Part shown: piece by piece, positions 34,487 to 44,476 of the stretch
Layout of the letters: each line of letters begins with the position of its first letter
Position numbering within the stretch: the stretch's first letter is position 1
Assembly (NCBI GenBank): GCA_017449215.1
Contig: JAFSJY010000006.1
Span: 1-64,000, forward strand
DNA: 64,000 nt
Direction: 5' to 3'
DNA from: Acholeplasmatales bacterium
GTDB lineage: Bacteria > Bacillota_I > Bacilli_A > Acholeplasmatales > Anaeroplasmataceae
Position numbers and translations under genes: made by a program
Notes under the pieces: model-generated
What the model was told of the DNA's origin: nothing
The model's input: only the letters and a program-made list of their open reading frames with translations
Database searches by the model: none

Positions 34487-34956
34487 GTGTTTTCTCCTTT
34501 TCAATTTTCTTATTTGCCTAACCCTGTAGTACGCGTCCGTTTTCGGTAGGGCATGTTGTTTTTAAAAATTTGTAACTAGCGTTCCAAGCAAAATGGGCAC
34601 TATCACTTTTAGATTCACAAGCACCAATGAAATGAAAATAAAAGCTTATCTCAAGATATAAATGTGCGTTTGTCGGAAAATAGAGTTATTTTAACTCACA
34701 CTAAAATTTTTAGTTTTGCATACTACTTTATGTTCAATCATAGTAGGACTATGATCATAACCTAATTAAAAGAAATTGAGATAAAAACAAGATTTTAATA
34801 TTTATAATATTAGTATTAAAATCAAAACATAACAAAAAACGATCAATATTCTTATTAATATTATATCAAAGTTATTTTTTTATTCAAGAAAGTTTTAGTT
34901 CAAATATTTCACTTTTGTGCGTTTTGCACAATAAATATCTAAAAATATAGAAAAAA
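34487..34956 (-). promoter_or_regulatory. Long structured leader of the zinc-ribbon gene
   Basis: No gene was found in this 470-base stretch. On the minus strand a promoter candidate lies at about 34859-34886 (TTGAAT, 16 bases, TATAAT). Downstream are an attenuator-like hairpin (GATTTTAATA/TATTAAAATC, 34791-34823, followed by TTGTTTTTATC), a 7-bp inverted repeat ATCATAG/CTATGAT (34737-34755), GAGTTA/TAACTC (about 34683-34698), and near the start codon a GC-rich hairpin CCCT...AGGG enclosing CCG-AAAA-CGG (about 34517-34552). No known riboswitch class was recognised. Confidence 0.45.
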
Positions 34957-34976
34957 AGCTAGATTATGCTCTAGCT
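34951..34976 (-). terminator. Terminator of the GT8-acyltransferase gene
   Basis: AGCTAGA/TCTAGCT stem followed on the minus strand by TTTTTTTC; the stem includes the last codons and stop of the gene. Confidence 0.88.
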
Positions 34977-36763
34977 TCTTGTGTTGTATATTCCAATTTT
35001 ACATGGTATACAGATTCATAAATATCCTTCCAAACACGATAATTCTCATCCATAATGTATTTTACATTATCAATCTTGCTCTTATTAGGATCTGGATAAA
35101 TAGGCTTAGAAATATGAATTGTATATTCCTGGATTGGATATCCATCAGTACCAATCTTATCAGTATCTTCCATTGTGATGAAGCATGGAACTACTGGTAC
35201 ATTAGCAGCAACGGCAAACTTATAGGCACCTTCCTTTAAAGGCTTAGGCTTTCTATAATTCCACCACATACTCTGCTCTGGATATACTAATACTAAATGA
35301 CCTTGCTTTAAAAGATTATTCATAGATCTCATAAACTTAGCCATTGTCTTTGCATTGCTTGATAATGGTAATGTATAGCAATTTCTCATTAGGAATCCAT
35401 AGAATCCAGAATAAGATGTATAATTACCCTCTCTGATAACTCTAAAGAATTTCTTCTTTTTTCTTTCCTTCTTTGATTTAATTGATTCCTCATATGCTAC
35501 CTGAATAGCAAACGAATCAAAGGCATTAAAATGATTACATGTTAGAATAGCACCTGTATCAAGACCTTGAATATTTTCAATGCCCTTTACTTCCTTAATA
35601 ATAATTTGGTCTTCTCTTACCATCTTATTTAAGAACTTTCTAGCAATGAAATAAGCATATCTAGTCTTAATCTTACTCTTTACGCTCTTTCTTTCATAAT
35701 CAATTTGATCTGGTAATAATTCCTTAGTAGGTGGATCTTGCTCAACATCCTGATCAAAGATACCTGCCTTTTCTAATTCTCTAATCTTCTTTTGAACCTG
35801 AAGTCTATCAATTGATTTTCTCTTGATCTTACCTTCATTTAATAGCTTAAAATAACTGTCAGGACGTTTAATTTCATTTTCTGCCATTACAAATAAGTTA
35901 GCAGCGCCCTTTAAGTCATTATCTCTTTGCTCATCAGTATAATTGTCTAAGATTGATTTAATATCATCATAATAACAAGTCATCTTAGCATATTCCCAGA
36001 AATACTTTTGAAGTCTAATGTTGTCAAAATGCCATGGCTTATTCCACATTAGATAATGAATCATATTGATTTCACTATCCTTATATTTAATTTCACCATA
36101 GATTTCAGTATTCCAAGAATTATCAATCCATGTAACTCTATGATTACACATAACATTTAAATAATCCTCATCCTGAATTAAAACGAAATTATATAAATCT
36201 AATAAATCAATGAATTGATCTAAGATACATTCTTCTCTAAATAGCTTTGAATTGATTAATAATAAACCAGCATTGAAATATTCATTTCTAGAAACACCAG
36301 TTACAGTTTCAACATAATCACCATAAATCTTAGTTTGAATAATTGCTTGTTCCTGACAAGCACCAACTAAATTATTACCTAATTCATGATTATAGAATTC
36401 ACTAATATCTCCTAATACAACTGTGTCAGAATCAATATAGATTGCCTTATCATATTCTGGATACATCTCAGCAATAAAGAATCTAAAATATGTTGTTTTA
36501 GAATAATAATGACGTATTGGTAATCTATCCTTGATAGATTCATAATAATCAGTTACATCAGGGAAGAATAAATTGAAGTTATCAGGTAATAAGCCCTTAG
36601 TTCTATTTTTTGTTTCTTCACTGATACCAGCATTTAATATATAACAATTATATGTATAATCTTTATTAGCGTTACAAGCGATTGATTTTAAAGTTACCAT
36701 CGCAAATTTTACATAGTTATCATCACAAGCAAGAAAGATCGGAATAATTTTATTATTTTCCAT
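34964..36763 (-). CDS. Fusion of GT8 glycosyltransferase and PlsC-type acyltransferase
   Basis: 599 residues. Residues 1 to about 285 are a GT8 (LgtC-like) glycosyltransferase: IPIFLACDDNYVKFAMVTLKS, DxD motif YIDSDTVVLGDI (Asp111-Asp113), and FNAGLLLINSKLF. A linker of about 100 charged residues follows. Residues about 385-599 are a 1-acylglycerol-3-phosphate acyltransferase-like domain with NHFNAFD (His411-x4-Asp416) and VYPEQSMWWNYR ... LKEGAYKFA. One polypeptide may therefore both glycosylate and acylate a lipid or surface polymer. It follows a small SGNH-like gene by 12 bases. Confidence 0.9.
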   Translation of the reverse strand: MENNKIIPIFLACDDNYVKFAMVTLKSIACNANKDYTYNCYILNAGISEETKNRTKGLLPDNFNLFFPDVTDYYESIKDRLPIRHYYSKTTYFRFFIAEMYPEYDKAIYIDSDTVVLGDISEFYNHELGNNLVGACQEQAIIQTKIYGDYVETVTGVSRNEYFNAGLLLINSKLFREECILDQFIDLLDLYNFVLIQDEDYLNVMCNHRVTWIDNSWNTEIYGEIKYKDSEINMIHYLMWNKPWHFDNIRLQKYFWEYAKMTCYYDDIKSILDNYTDEQRDNDLKGAANLFVMAENEIKRPDSYFKLLNEGKIKRKSIDRLQVQKKIRELEKAGIFDQDVEQDPPTKELLPDQIDYERKSVKSKIKTRYAYFIARKFLNKMVREDQIIIKEVKGIENIQGLDTGAILTCNHFNAFDSFAIQVAYEESIKSKKERKKKKFFRVIREGNYTSYSGFYGFLMRNCYTLPLSSNAKTMAKFMRSMNNLLKQGHLVLVYPEQSMWWNYRKPKPLKEGAYKFAVAANVPVVPCFITMEDTDKIGTDGYPIQEYTIHISKPIYPDPNKSKIDNVKYIMDENYRVWKDIYESVYHVKLEYTTQEARA

Positions 36764-36775
36764 TTATGTTCTCCT

Positions 36776-37222
36776 TTATGCATTAACAAGCTTCATACAT
36801 TCATTATAATACTTGTTATCAAATTGATTCATAGCCTTTATATCACTTATAACTTGGTTATAAGGATTAACATCAATGCTAGAATCAGAGTTAAATTCCA
36901 TTATTACAGGAACAACCCCTTTACATATTAACACATTTACTATATTCTGTAAATTTTTTTTGAAATTTTCAACAGATATATTTTTTAATTCATTTGTTCC
37001 AAATGAAATTAAACAGATATCATAATCATGATGCTTAATGAAGCAATCAACTAATGATAAAGCTCTCTTTGAAGTTAATTCATAATTAGAGATATTATCA
37101 ATTTCATATGACTCATATAATGCATCTACGTATTTTCTTTTTGGTAATACAACAAATTTGCCATCAACGTATGCTTCTCTCATAAATTTATCATTTCCAA
37201 TTAATAAAATTCTCTTTTTCAT
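36776..37222 (-). CDS. Small SGNH-like protein, probably partly degenerate
   Basis: 148 residues. The N-terminus RILLIGNDKFM resembles SGNH block I with Asn in place of the GDS serine context, and YDICLISFGTNELKN resembles block III (GxN). The last block with catalytic Asp/His is not evident, and the protein is shorter than usual (about 200). Either inactive or a divergent esterase. Directly upstream of the GT8-acyltransferase gene in the same transcript. Confidence 0.6.
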   Translation of the reverse strand: MKKRILLIGNDKFMREAYVDGKFVVLPKRKYVDALYESYEIDNISNYELTSKRALSLVDCFIKHHDYDICLISFGTNELKNISVENFKKNLQNIVNVLICKGVVPVIMEFNSDSSIDVNPYNQVISDIKAMNQFDNKYYNECMKLVNA

Positions 37223-37269
37223 AACTTAAACCTCCTATTACAAAACTATATCATCTAGTTTTCAATATT

Positions 37270-37298
37270 AGTTTATCTCATTTTCTTATAATAGTCAA
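37270..37298 (-). promoter_or_regulatory. Promoter of the SGNH-like/GT8-acyltransferase pair
   Basis: -35 TTGACT (37293-37298), 17-base spacer, -10 TAAACT (37270-37275). Confidence 0.7.
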
Positions 37299-37317
37299 TG
37301 TTTTTTTAGACAAAATA

Positions 37318-37346
37318 TTGTATTATTTAATATATTATGATAAAAT
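37318..37346 (+). promoter_or_regulatory. Promoter of the plus-strand hypothetical gene
   Basis: -35 TTGTAT (37318-37323), 17-base spacer, -10 TAAAAT (37341-37346). Confidence 0.65.
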
Positions 37347-37368
37347 TTTTTTAGTCGGAGGTTTTGGT

Positions 37369-38028
37369 ATGGAAAACATTAAGAAGTCACTTGAGAATTG
37401 GTTAAATGATTTAAATAATTTTAGCTTTAGAAATTATGAGGATTTACCTGAACTTGAATTATATATGGATCAAGTAATGAAATATCTTGATAAGCAATTA
37501 TATATATTCCAAACATCTACATCAGATAAGCAAATAACTACTTCTATGATTAACAATTATGTTAAGGGTGAAGTTGTTCCAGCACCAATATCTAAAAAAT
37601 ACTCTAAGGAGCACCTAGCTGTTATCCAAGAGGTTTGTACATTAAAGCAGGTTTTATCTATCGCCGAGGTTAAGCAGGTATTAGATAAGACTCATAAGCC
37701 TGGACAAGAAAATCCAGAATCATATAATGAATTTAATTTAATGAATTCTACTACTACTTCTAATGTAGTTGAGGAAACATTCAAAAGATTAAATGATGTT
37801 GATGATAATGATATTGAAGCTTTAAATAAGATTGCACTTGATTATGCTATTATAGCTAATTCATATATTGAAATTGCCAAAAGAATTCTTTATCTGAATA
37901 GAAATTATGAATTCTATCAAAAGGCTAAGGAAGAATATGCAAATGCTGAAAAAGAACGTTTAGAGAAAGAAAAGAAAAAAGAAAAGAAACAGGAAGAATC
38001 TGAAAATAAGGATTCAGAGGAAAACTAA
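37369..38028 (+). CDS. Hypothetical cytoplasmic protein with charged C-terminus
   Basis: 219 residues from ATG 37369, which has GGAGG eight bases upstream; the longer frame adds an unsupported 17 residues. No family recognised. It is largely helical and acidic, and the last 35 residues are almost only Lys and Glu. No signal peptide or TM segment. Stands alone with its own promoter and terminator. Confidence 0.75.
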   Translation: MENIKKSLENWLNDLNNFSFRNYEDLPELELYMDQVMKYLDKQLYIFQTSTSDKQITTSMINNYVKGEVVPAPISKKYSKEHLAVIQEVCTLKQVLSIAEVKQVLDKTHKPGQENPESYNEFNLMNSTTTSNVVEETFKRLNDVDDNDIEALNKIALDYAIIANSYIEIAKRILYLNRNYEFYQKAKEEYANAEKERLEKEKKKEKKQEESENKDSEEN

Positions 38029-38054
38029 AAGGACTCAATCGAGTCCTTTATTTT
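38028..38054. terminator. Convergent terminator between hypothetical gene and proC
   Basis: AAAGGACTC/GAGTCCTTT stem with a 4-base loop, T-rich on both sides. Confidence 0.88.
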
Positions 38055-38854
38055 TATTTACTTAATTCTCTACTTCTATTTGCACAAGCCTTACTACATT
38101 CATAAATAGCTTCTTCAAATTTATATTCATATAATTTTTCTAAGCCTGCAATTGTAGTACCACCCTTTGAGCATACATTAGTAATTAATTGATCAATTGA
38201 TTCATCTGATTTTAAAATAAGTGAGGCAGATGAAATAATTGATTGACATGTAAGCTTCTTAGCTGTTTCATAATCAATGCCATCCTTTACAGCCTGATCA
38301 ATAAATGCTTTAGCAAATAATTCTAGATATGCAGGCATTGAACCATTTAATGCTAAAGATTCATCCATTTTAGATTCATCAATTGGATATGCAACTCCAA
38401 TTGAAGATAAAATATCAAATACCTGATTATAATAAATTGAGCTAATATCCTTTGAGCATACAGTCGCTACTGCCTTTTTAATTAATGCTGGAGTATTAGG
38501 CATAACTCTAATAATTTTAGCATTTTTAAAATGAACCTCTATAGATGAAATAGTAATACCTGCCATAATAGACATAATACCCTTACCATTAAAATCTAGT
38601 TCATCAGCTATTTTAGCTACCTCTGGAAATACCTGTGGCTTTACAGATAATAATGTTAAATCACATAGCTCAAATACTCTCTTTGGATCATTCTTTACAT
38701 AAGTAAAGCCCTCATCACCATATGTTTTAACCTCTTCATCAGTATATAAATTTAATAAAATATCTTCTTTCTTGAATACACCAGATGCGATAATACCTCT
38801 TAGGATACTAGATCCCATCTTACCTACACCTAAAATACCAAATTTATAACTCAT
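38054..38854 (-). CDS. proC: Pyrroline-5-carboxylate reductase
   Basis: Last step of proline synthesis. 266 residues starting YKFGILGVGKMGSSILRG (NAD(P) Rossmann), with MPNTPALIKKAVATVC near 122 and the C-terminal signature SSASLILKS ... CSKGGTTIAGL. Start 38854 gives an ATGA overlap with the proA stop and is preceded by GGAGA. With proA and proB it forms one overlapping operon transcribed proB-proA-proC. Confidence 0.96.
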   Translation of the reverse strand: MSYKFGILGVGKMGSSILRGIIASGVFKKEDILLNLYTDEEVKTYGDEGFTYVKNDPKRVFELCDLTLLSVKPQVFPEVAKIADELDFNGKGIMSIMAGITISSIEVHFKNAKIIRVMPNTPALIKKAVATVCSKDISSIYYNQVFDILSSIGVAYPIDESKMDESLALNGSMPAYLELFAKAFIDQAVKDGIDYETAKKLTCQSIISSASLILKSDESIDQLITNVCSKGGTTIAGLEKLYEYKFEEAIYECSKACANRSRELSK

Positions 38855-40107
38855 TTTCTGCACTCTCCGTTCTTACCATCAATAATATATTTATAAGTAG
38901 TTATTTCCTTTAATCCCATAGGACCTCTTGCATGAAGCTTAGTTGTTGAAATACCAATTTCAGCACCAAATCCAAATTCACCACCATCAGTAAATCTTGT
39001 TGATGCATTATGATATACACATGCAGAATCAACCTCATTAACAAACTTTAAGTAAGCATCCATATTTTCAGTAATAATAGATTCACTATGCTTTGTTGAA
39101 TGCTCATTAATAAAGAAAATAGCTTCATCTACATTCTTAACAGTCTTAATAGCTACAATATAATCATTATATTCTGTATAATAATCTTCTTCAGTAGCCT
39201 TAAATCCATCAACATATTTTAATGCCTTTTCATCAGCTCTAATTTCAATTTTCTTATTAAACATATTATTGCCATTAAATGCATCATTTAATTTAGGTAA
39301 GAATTTATCTAAGATATCCTCATCTACTAATATATTTTCAATAGCGTTACATACTGAAGGTCTTTGAATTTTAGCATTGATAGCAACCTTAATTGCTTTT
39401 TCTATATCAGCATCCTTATGGATATATAATGAGCAATTACCCGCACCGGTTTCAATATATGGAACCTTAGAATTTTCAACTATATAATTTATTAATCTCT
39501 TAGAGCCTCTAGGAATTAATAAATCAATATATTCCTTCTTTCTAATAAGCTCATCAGTTGCACTTCTATCAGTTGATTCAATTAATGTAATGACATTAGG
39601 ATTAATAATATCCTTAATAGCATTTTTCATAATATTAACTAATGCCTTATTTGTATTAATAGCTTCCTTACCACCCTTTAATACACATGCATTAGCTGTT
39701 TTTAATGTTAATACTGAAATATCTACAGCAACATTTGGTCTTGATTCAAATACTGCTGCGATAACTCCAAAAGGTACTCTTACCTTTTTTATTTTTAATC
39801 CTGTTTCAGTAGTCCATTCCTCAATTACCTCACCAATATAATTAGGTAATTTCATAACATCAATAATAGAATCTGCAATGCTTAATATCTTATTCTTATT
39901 TAAAGATAATCTATCAACCATTACCTGACTAATTCCATTATTATGAGCATTAGCTACATCCATTTCATTAGCCTTAAGGATTACATTTATGTTATTTTCA
40001 TCCTTTAAAGCATTTGAAATATTTAATAATAATTTATTTCTATCATCATTAGATAGCTTTAATAATTCCTTACTAGCTATCTTACAATTATTTAACAAAG
40101 TGTCCAT
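38851..40107 (-). CDS. proA: Gamma-glutamyl phosphate reductase
   Basis: Reduces glutamyl-5-phosphate to the semialdehyde. 418 residues; VPFGVIAAVFESRPNV near 105, KTANACVLKGGKEA, the catalytic Cys region IQRPSVCNAIENILV near 250, and ASTRFTDGGEFGFGAEIGIST near the end. Start ATG 40107 has GGAG nine bases upstream and lies 20 bases inside the end of proB, so the two are coupled. Confidence 0.96.
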   Translation of the reverse strand: MDTLLNNCKIASKELLKLSNDDRNKLLLNISNALKDENNINVILKANEMDVANAHNNGISQVMVDRLSLNKNKILSIADSIIDVMKLPNYIGEVIEEWTTETGLKIKKVRVPFGVIAAVFESRPNVAVDISVLTLKTANACVLKGGKEAINTNKALVNIMKNAIKDIINPNVITLIESTDRSATDELIRKKEYIDLLIPRGSKRLINYIVENSKVPYIETGAGNCSLYIHKDADIEKAIKVAINAKIQRPSVCNAIENILVDEDILDKFLPKLNDAFNGNNMFNKKIEIRADEKALKYVDGFKATEEDYYTEYNDYIVAIKTVKNVDEAIFFINEHSTKHSESIITENMDAYLKFVNEVDSACVYHNASTRFTDGGEFGFGAEIGISTTKLHARGPMGLKEITTYKYIIDGKNGECRK

Positions 40108-41230
40108 AATAACCATCTCCTAATAAAACCAAATCATTCGCATGAATAATTTGTTTTTTTCCCTTATAGCCTAAGATTTCAGACATCTTATCAGAGGCTA
40201 CACCAATAGTTAATTTAATTTCCGCAGATGAATAATTAGTAATACCCTTAGCTAAAATATCACCATTTTGATTAATGACATTAATTACACTAGAGGCTAA
40301 GAATTCACCCTTAACATCCTTTATACCCTTAGGAAGAATTGATACTTTTTTATCTCTTAATAGCTTTTCAAGACCACTATCTACAACAATAGCACCTAAG
40401 GCATTAGATTTAAAAATAATCCAATGATCTCTTGATGCTAAAGCATCACCCTTAACAAATAGAGTACCTATTTCCTCTCCCTTAACAATCTTTTCTAAAT
40501 CATTAATACGATTAGAATTACAAATAATCATATTAACACCTGATGAAATAGATGATAATGCTGCATCAATTTTAGTTTCCATACCACCAGTACCAACATT
40601 AGTTGTCGCGCCAGAGACCATAGCTAAAATTGAATCATCAATCTTTTCAACCTTATTTATCATTTTAGCATCAGGATAAAGCTTTGGGTTTTTATCATAA
40701 AGACCATCTATATCAGAAAATAATACTAATAAATCAGCTTTAATCATCGGTGAAATAAGTGAAGCTAATGTATCATTATCTCCAACCTTAATTTCATCTA
40801 CTGCTAAAGCATCATTTTCATTAATAACCGGAATGATACCATTTTTAAACATACTATCTAATGTATCAGATAAGATAAGCATTCTTTTTCTAACCTGGAA
40901 ATCATCATGACTAATTAAAATCTGACCTAATACTAAATCATATAAAGATGCTACCTTATTATATGATTCCATTAGCTTAGCCTGACCTACAGCCGCACAT
41001 GCCTGCTTAAGACTTAGCTCCTTCGGCTTCTTATTAAGCTTAAGCTCATGCATACCTAAGGCAATCGCACCACTCGTAACTAGTGCACATTCAATGCCAT
41101 CATTCTTTAATTTTTTAAATACTGATAATATAGAAATAATAACCTCGTTATTTACACTCAAATCCTTATTTACTAGGCTTGATGAACCAACCTTAATTAT
41201 TACTCTTTTGATGTCCTTAAAATCTCTCAT
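40088..41230 (-). CDS. proB: Glutamate 5-kinase with PUA domain
   Basis: First step of proline synthesis, normally feedback-inhibited by proline. 380 residues: kinase domain (IIKVGSSSLVN at the start, INENDALAVDEIKVGDNDTL near 140, GTGGMETKIDAA near 210) followed by a PUA domain (about 275-375). Start ATG 41230 is supported by GGGTGAT; the longer frame adds eight residues. First gene of proBAC. Confidence 0.95.
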   Translation of the reverse strand: MRDFKDIKRVIIKVGSSSLVNKDLSVNNEVIISILSVFKKLKNDGIECALVTSGAIALGMHELKLNKKPKELSLKQACAAVGQAKLMESYNKVASLYDLVLGQILISHDDFQVRKRMLILSDTLDSMFKNGIIPVINENDALAVDEIKVGDNDTLASLISPMIKADLLVLFSDIDGLYDKNPKLYPDAKMINKVEKIDDSILAMVSGATTNVGTGGMETKIDAALSSISSGVNMIICNSNRINDLEKIVKGEEIGTLFVKGDALASRDHWIIFKSNALGAIVVDSGLEKLLRDKKVSILPKGIKDVKGEFLASSVINVINQNGDILAKGITNYSSAEIKLTIGVASDKMSEILGYKGKKQIIHANDLVLLGDGYYGHFVK

Positions 41231-41285
41231 AATATCACCCAAACTTGTTTTCAATTATACAATATTTAAAACTAAAATAAAACTT

Positions 41286-44200
41286 TTATCTGAATTTTTC
41301 AAGTAAACCCTTTATTTTTTCCTTTTTCTTATACTGTCTACCATAAACATATCTATAATGATTAGCTAGACATGCCTTTATTTCTTCTGGACTATTTATT
41401 TCATCTAATATCATAGTAGCACCATATTTACTAGCTATATAGGACATATCCTTAATAGAATCAAAGTTAGCCTTATGATAATCATAAAATAAATAATTAG
41501 CCTTACCATCAAATAAATCTAATATATTTCTAGTGGCAACACCAATACCTAATGATTTAATATAATTTATTTCAATAGATTTAATATTGTCACATAGAAT
41601 TACTAACGCATTAGGATTTATTTTATAATACTCTAATCTCTTTAAAATAAATGGAGCTAATGTACCATCAAATGCTTCCTCATGAATAGGAATGAATACA
41701 GTTATAAATGACTTAAATTCAGTCTTAATCATTTTCATTTCCTTCATAGCATTATCAATTACATATTTATCAAATCTTTTAATTAGATTCTTTCTTTTAG
41801 CAATTGATTCCATCAATGAATATTCTATTTCATATGATTCATGGCTTGGATTAATATAATATCCTAATACTGATTTAGTTTCTATATCTACAATTTGTTG
41901 ATAATAAAGTGCTATTTTAGATGTATCTAATGCCTCACTAATAGCATTAACCTTTTCATTTTCTAAAAATCTTTGCTTATTTAATTCTCCATTAAAATGA
42001 GCTATATGATTCTCCTTAGAATCTAAAATATATGTATCATTTAAAGCATCTAGAGCGTTACCTAATATTGTATTAGTATCAATATTAGTAACACCCTTAC
42101 CCATTCTATATACACCTGCATTAAATAATATAGAGAATCTATTATTTTTTTTATATAAAGCAGTTGATACAGAATTTAATATATTTGTTAATTTAGATTC
42201 TACTGCTCTTTTATCTACTATATTTCTCATCAATATAACAAATCTATCACGCTCTAAATGATAACAATCATATTTAAAATCATTTTCTATAGCTTTATTT
42301 AATTCAATACCTACAAATTTAATAATTTGCGATTGTAAATTATATCCATATAATTCTCTAAATATTTCAAAATCCTGAATCTCAATTACAGCAAGTGTTA
42401 AATGATCTAGCTCTAGGGCTAACTTTAAATCATCTATTAGCTTAACCTCAGTATTCATATTTGAAATAGGATTCTTATATGCTAAATCCTTTAATACATC
42501 CTCTTTATTTTTAATTGCAGAAATATCATCAATTAAGGATGTTAGCCATAAATCTCCATCTACTATTTCAGGATAGAATGTTTCTTTTACAAAAACATAA
42601 TCATTATCCTTCCTATATTTATATTCAATGCTTCTACCCTTTTCTAATGAATATGATATTTCATCTACTAAATTTCTATATTCAATTTGATAATTAGAAT
42701 CAATATTATAAATATAATCCTCTCTTCTTAATTCAGGAATTGTACCTAAAATGGATACGGCAGATTCATTTAAATGAATATAGCCATCCATTTCCTCTTT
42801 AATTCCTGAATTCATATTATTAATTAAGAAGAATGTTCTATTATTATCTCTTTCTAGCTTTTCTTGATTTAGATAAATCATTAATCTTGTATTAATAATA
42901 CCATTAATAATTTTTATAGATTCAAAAGCTAATCCTTCATTCATAAAATTACCAATACCAACATATGATATAGATCCTATAGGTCCATATTCATTATGAA
43001 GTGGGAATGAATAAATAGATGTACCCTCACTATATTCTTCTCCATTTACAATATTGATATTATATGTTCTATCTGTATCATCAGAAAATATTTCAGTATC
43101 CTGTAAATAAGAAACGTAATTTGGTGTTTTTTCTATATCTGAAACATTTAGCTTTTTATCATATGCTCTATCCTTTTTAAATTGAAGCCCTTTAAAGCCC
43201 TTCTTTTCATATAATAAATAGATTTCATCTATCTTAAATGCTTTAGCTATTTCAATACAGGTTAATCTAAATAATTCTCTAAATTTTAAATTAGGATTTT
43301 TATTAGTTAATGCCTCTAATACATTTTCTAATGTTTTAAATTCAGGAACTACCTCAAAAGTCTTTTTAGAATTAATCTTTTTTATTACTTCCTGAGTTTG
43401 AATTATTTCTTCCTTTGGCTTAGGATTTAAAATATTTCTCCTATAATTTACCTCAGGCATTTCAATTTTAATTTCTTGTTCCTTATTAAAATCAATAGTA
43501 GGAATTACTATATCCTCATATGATTCTTTTCTTTTTACTTCTTTTACTTTTTCTTTTTTCTTTTCCTTAATAGCAGGATTCTTTATCTGCTCTAGGGCTT
43601 GTATTCTATCTGAATAATCCTTAATAGCATCTGTATTTTGAAGTCTTGCATAGGTTGCCTTAGCTGCATAAAGAAAATCTATAGAATCGTCTAAATACTG
43701 TTCTCCTACTACATCATCTAAATTAGATACAATAATAGATGCTTGCTTAACATTATTGTATGCAAGATATGATTTTATTAATAATGTAGATGCTTTAATT
43801 GAATATAAAACATTATCATTAGCTTCTTTTAAAAAGTCCTTACCCTCAAATATTACCTTAGTATATTTTTCCTTAGAATAATCTATATATAGTAAATTAA
43901 AATGTAATACTAATAGCTTATCAAACATTAAATTTTCTTTATAATATGTTTCTAGTTGTGGCAATATGTTAATATATTCATCAAAGCTTCTTTCATAATA
44001 ATAAATAGATGCTAGGCTTTCCTTTGCGCTAATAGCTTCCTCTTTAGATATATCATCACTTAAATATTCCTCTAAATATTCTCTTGCCTTTACTAAATCA
44101 TTTGTCTTTAAAGCTAGATTAATTTTATCCTTTGTATAAGCACTTAAAGAGGATATTGGTAAATATCCTTTTTTTAATTCAATATATTTATTTACCTGAT

Positions 44201-44471
44201 CATATCTTTCTACATCAGTACATATTTTAATAATTGCATTATATAAAGCAATTACTGATCTATTTTCCATTTTAGCTACATCAGCTGTATATGGATAGAT
44301 TAGCTTTAAGGCTTCATTTGTATTTCCTAGCTCATGGATTATTTCTGCCTTAAAGCATAGTGCCATAATATATTCATAGCCATTTTTTTCAGAGGATTCT
44401 AAAAATAAATCAATCTTATTGATTGAGGCTTTAGTCTTATTAAGATTTAGAATCTCTGATAGCTTTGCCAT
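41286..44471 (-). CDS. Large TPR-GAF/PAS-GGDEF-EAL protein with degenerate catalytic sites
   Basis: About 1061 residues. In order: TPR-like helical repeats (about 1-300), a charged linker, a GAF-like region (about 370-560), a PAS-like part (about 570-690), a GGDEF-like domain (about 700-850) and an EAL-like domain (about 870-1060). The GGDEF site reads LERDRFVIL and the EAL position reads LGYYINP, so neither cyclase nor phosphodiesterase activity is expected; it may bind nucleotide or protein partners. No TM segment. Start ATG 44471 has only a weak ribosome site; GTG 44483 is the alternative. It follows the phosphoesterase gene with a short overlap or gap. Confidence 0.78.
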   Translation of the reverse strand: MAKLSEILNLNKTKASINKIDLFLESSEKNGYEYIMALCFKAEIIHELGNTNEALKLIYPYTADVAKMENRSVIALYNAIIKICTDVERYDQVNKYIELKKGYLPISSLSAYTKDKINLALKTNDLVKAREYLEEYLSDDISKEEAISAKESLASIYYYERSFDEYINILPQLETYYKENLMFDKLLVLHFNLLYIDYSKEKYTKVIFEGKDFLKEANDNVLYSIKASTLLIKSYLAYNNVKQASIIVSNLDDVVGEQYLDDSIDFLYAAKATYARLQNTDAIKDYSDRIQALEQIKNPAIKEKKKEKVKEVKRKESYEDIVIPTIDFNKEQEIKIEMPEVNYRRNILNPKPKEEIIQTQEVIKKINSKKTFEVVPEFKTLENVLEALTNKNPNLKFRELFRLTCIEIAKAFKIDEIYLLYEKKGFKGLQFKKDRAYDKKLNVSDIEKTPNYVSYLQDTEIFSDDTDRTYNINIVNGEEYSEGTSIYSFPLHNEYGPIGSISYVGIGNFMNEGLAFESIKIINGIINTRLMIYLNQEKLERDNNRTFFLINNMNSGIKEEMDGYIHLNESAVSILGTIPELRREDYIYNIDSNYQIEYRNLVDEISYSLEKGRSIEYKYRKDNDYVFVKETFYPEIVDGDLWLTSLIDDISAIKNKEDVLKDLAYKNPISNMNTEVKLIDDLKLALELDHLTLAVIEIQDFEIFRELYGYNLQSQIIKFVGIELNKAIENDFKYDCYHLERDRFVILMRNIVDKRAVESKLTNILNSVSTALYKKNNRFSILFNAGVYRMGKGVTNIDTNTILGNALDALNDTYILDSKENHIAHFNGELNKQRFLENEKVNAISEALDTSKIALYYQQIVDIETKSVLGYYINPSHESYEIEYSLMESIAKRKNLIKRFDKYVIDNAMKEMKMIKTEFKSFITVFIPIHEEAFDGTLAPFILKRLEYYKINPNALVILCDNIKSIEINYIKSLGIGVATRNILDLFDGKANYLFYDYHKANFDSIKDMSYIASKYGATMILDEINSPEEIKACLANHYRYVYGRQYKKKEKIKGLLEKFR

Positions 44472-44476
44472 ATTAT

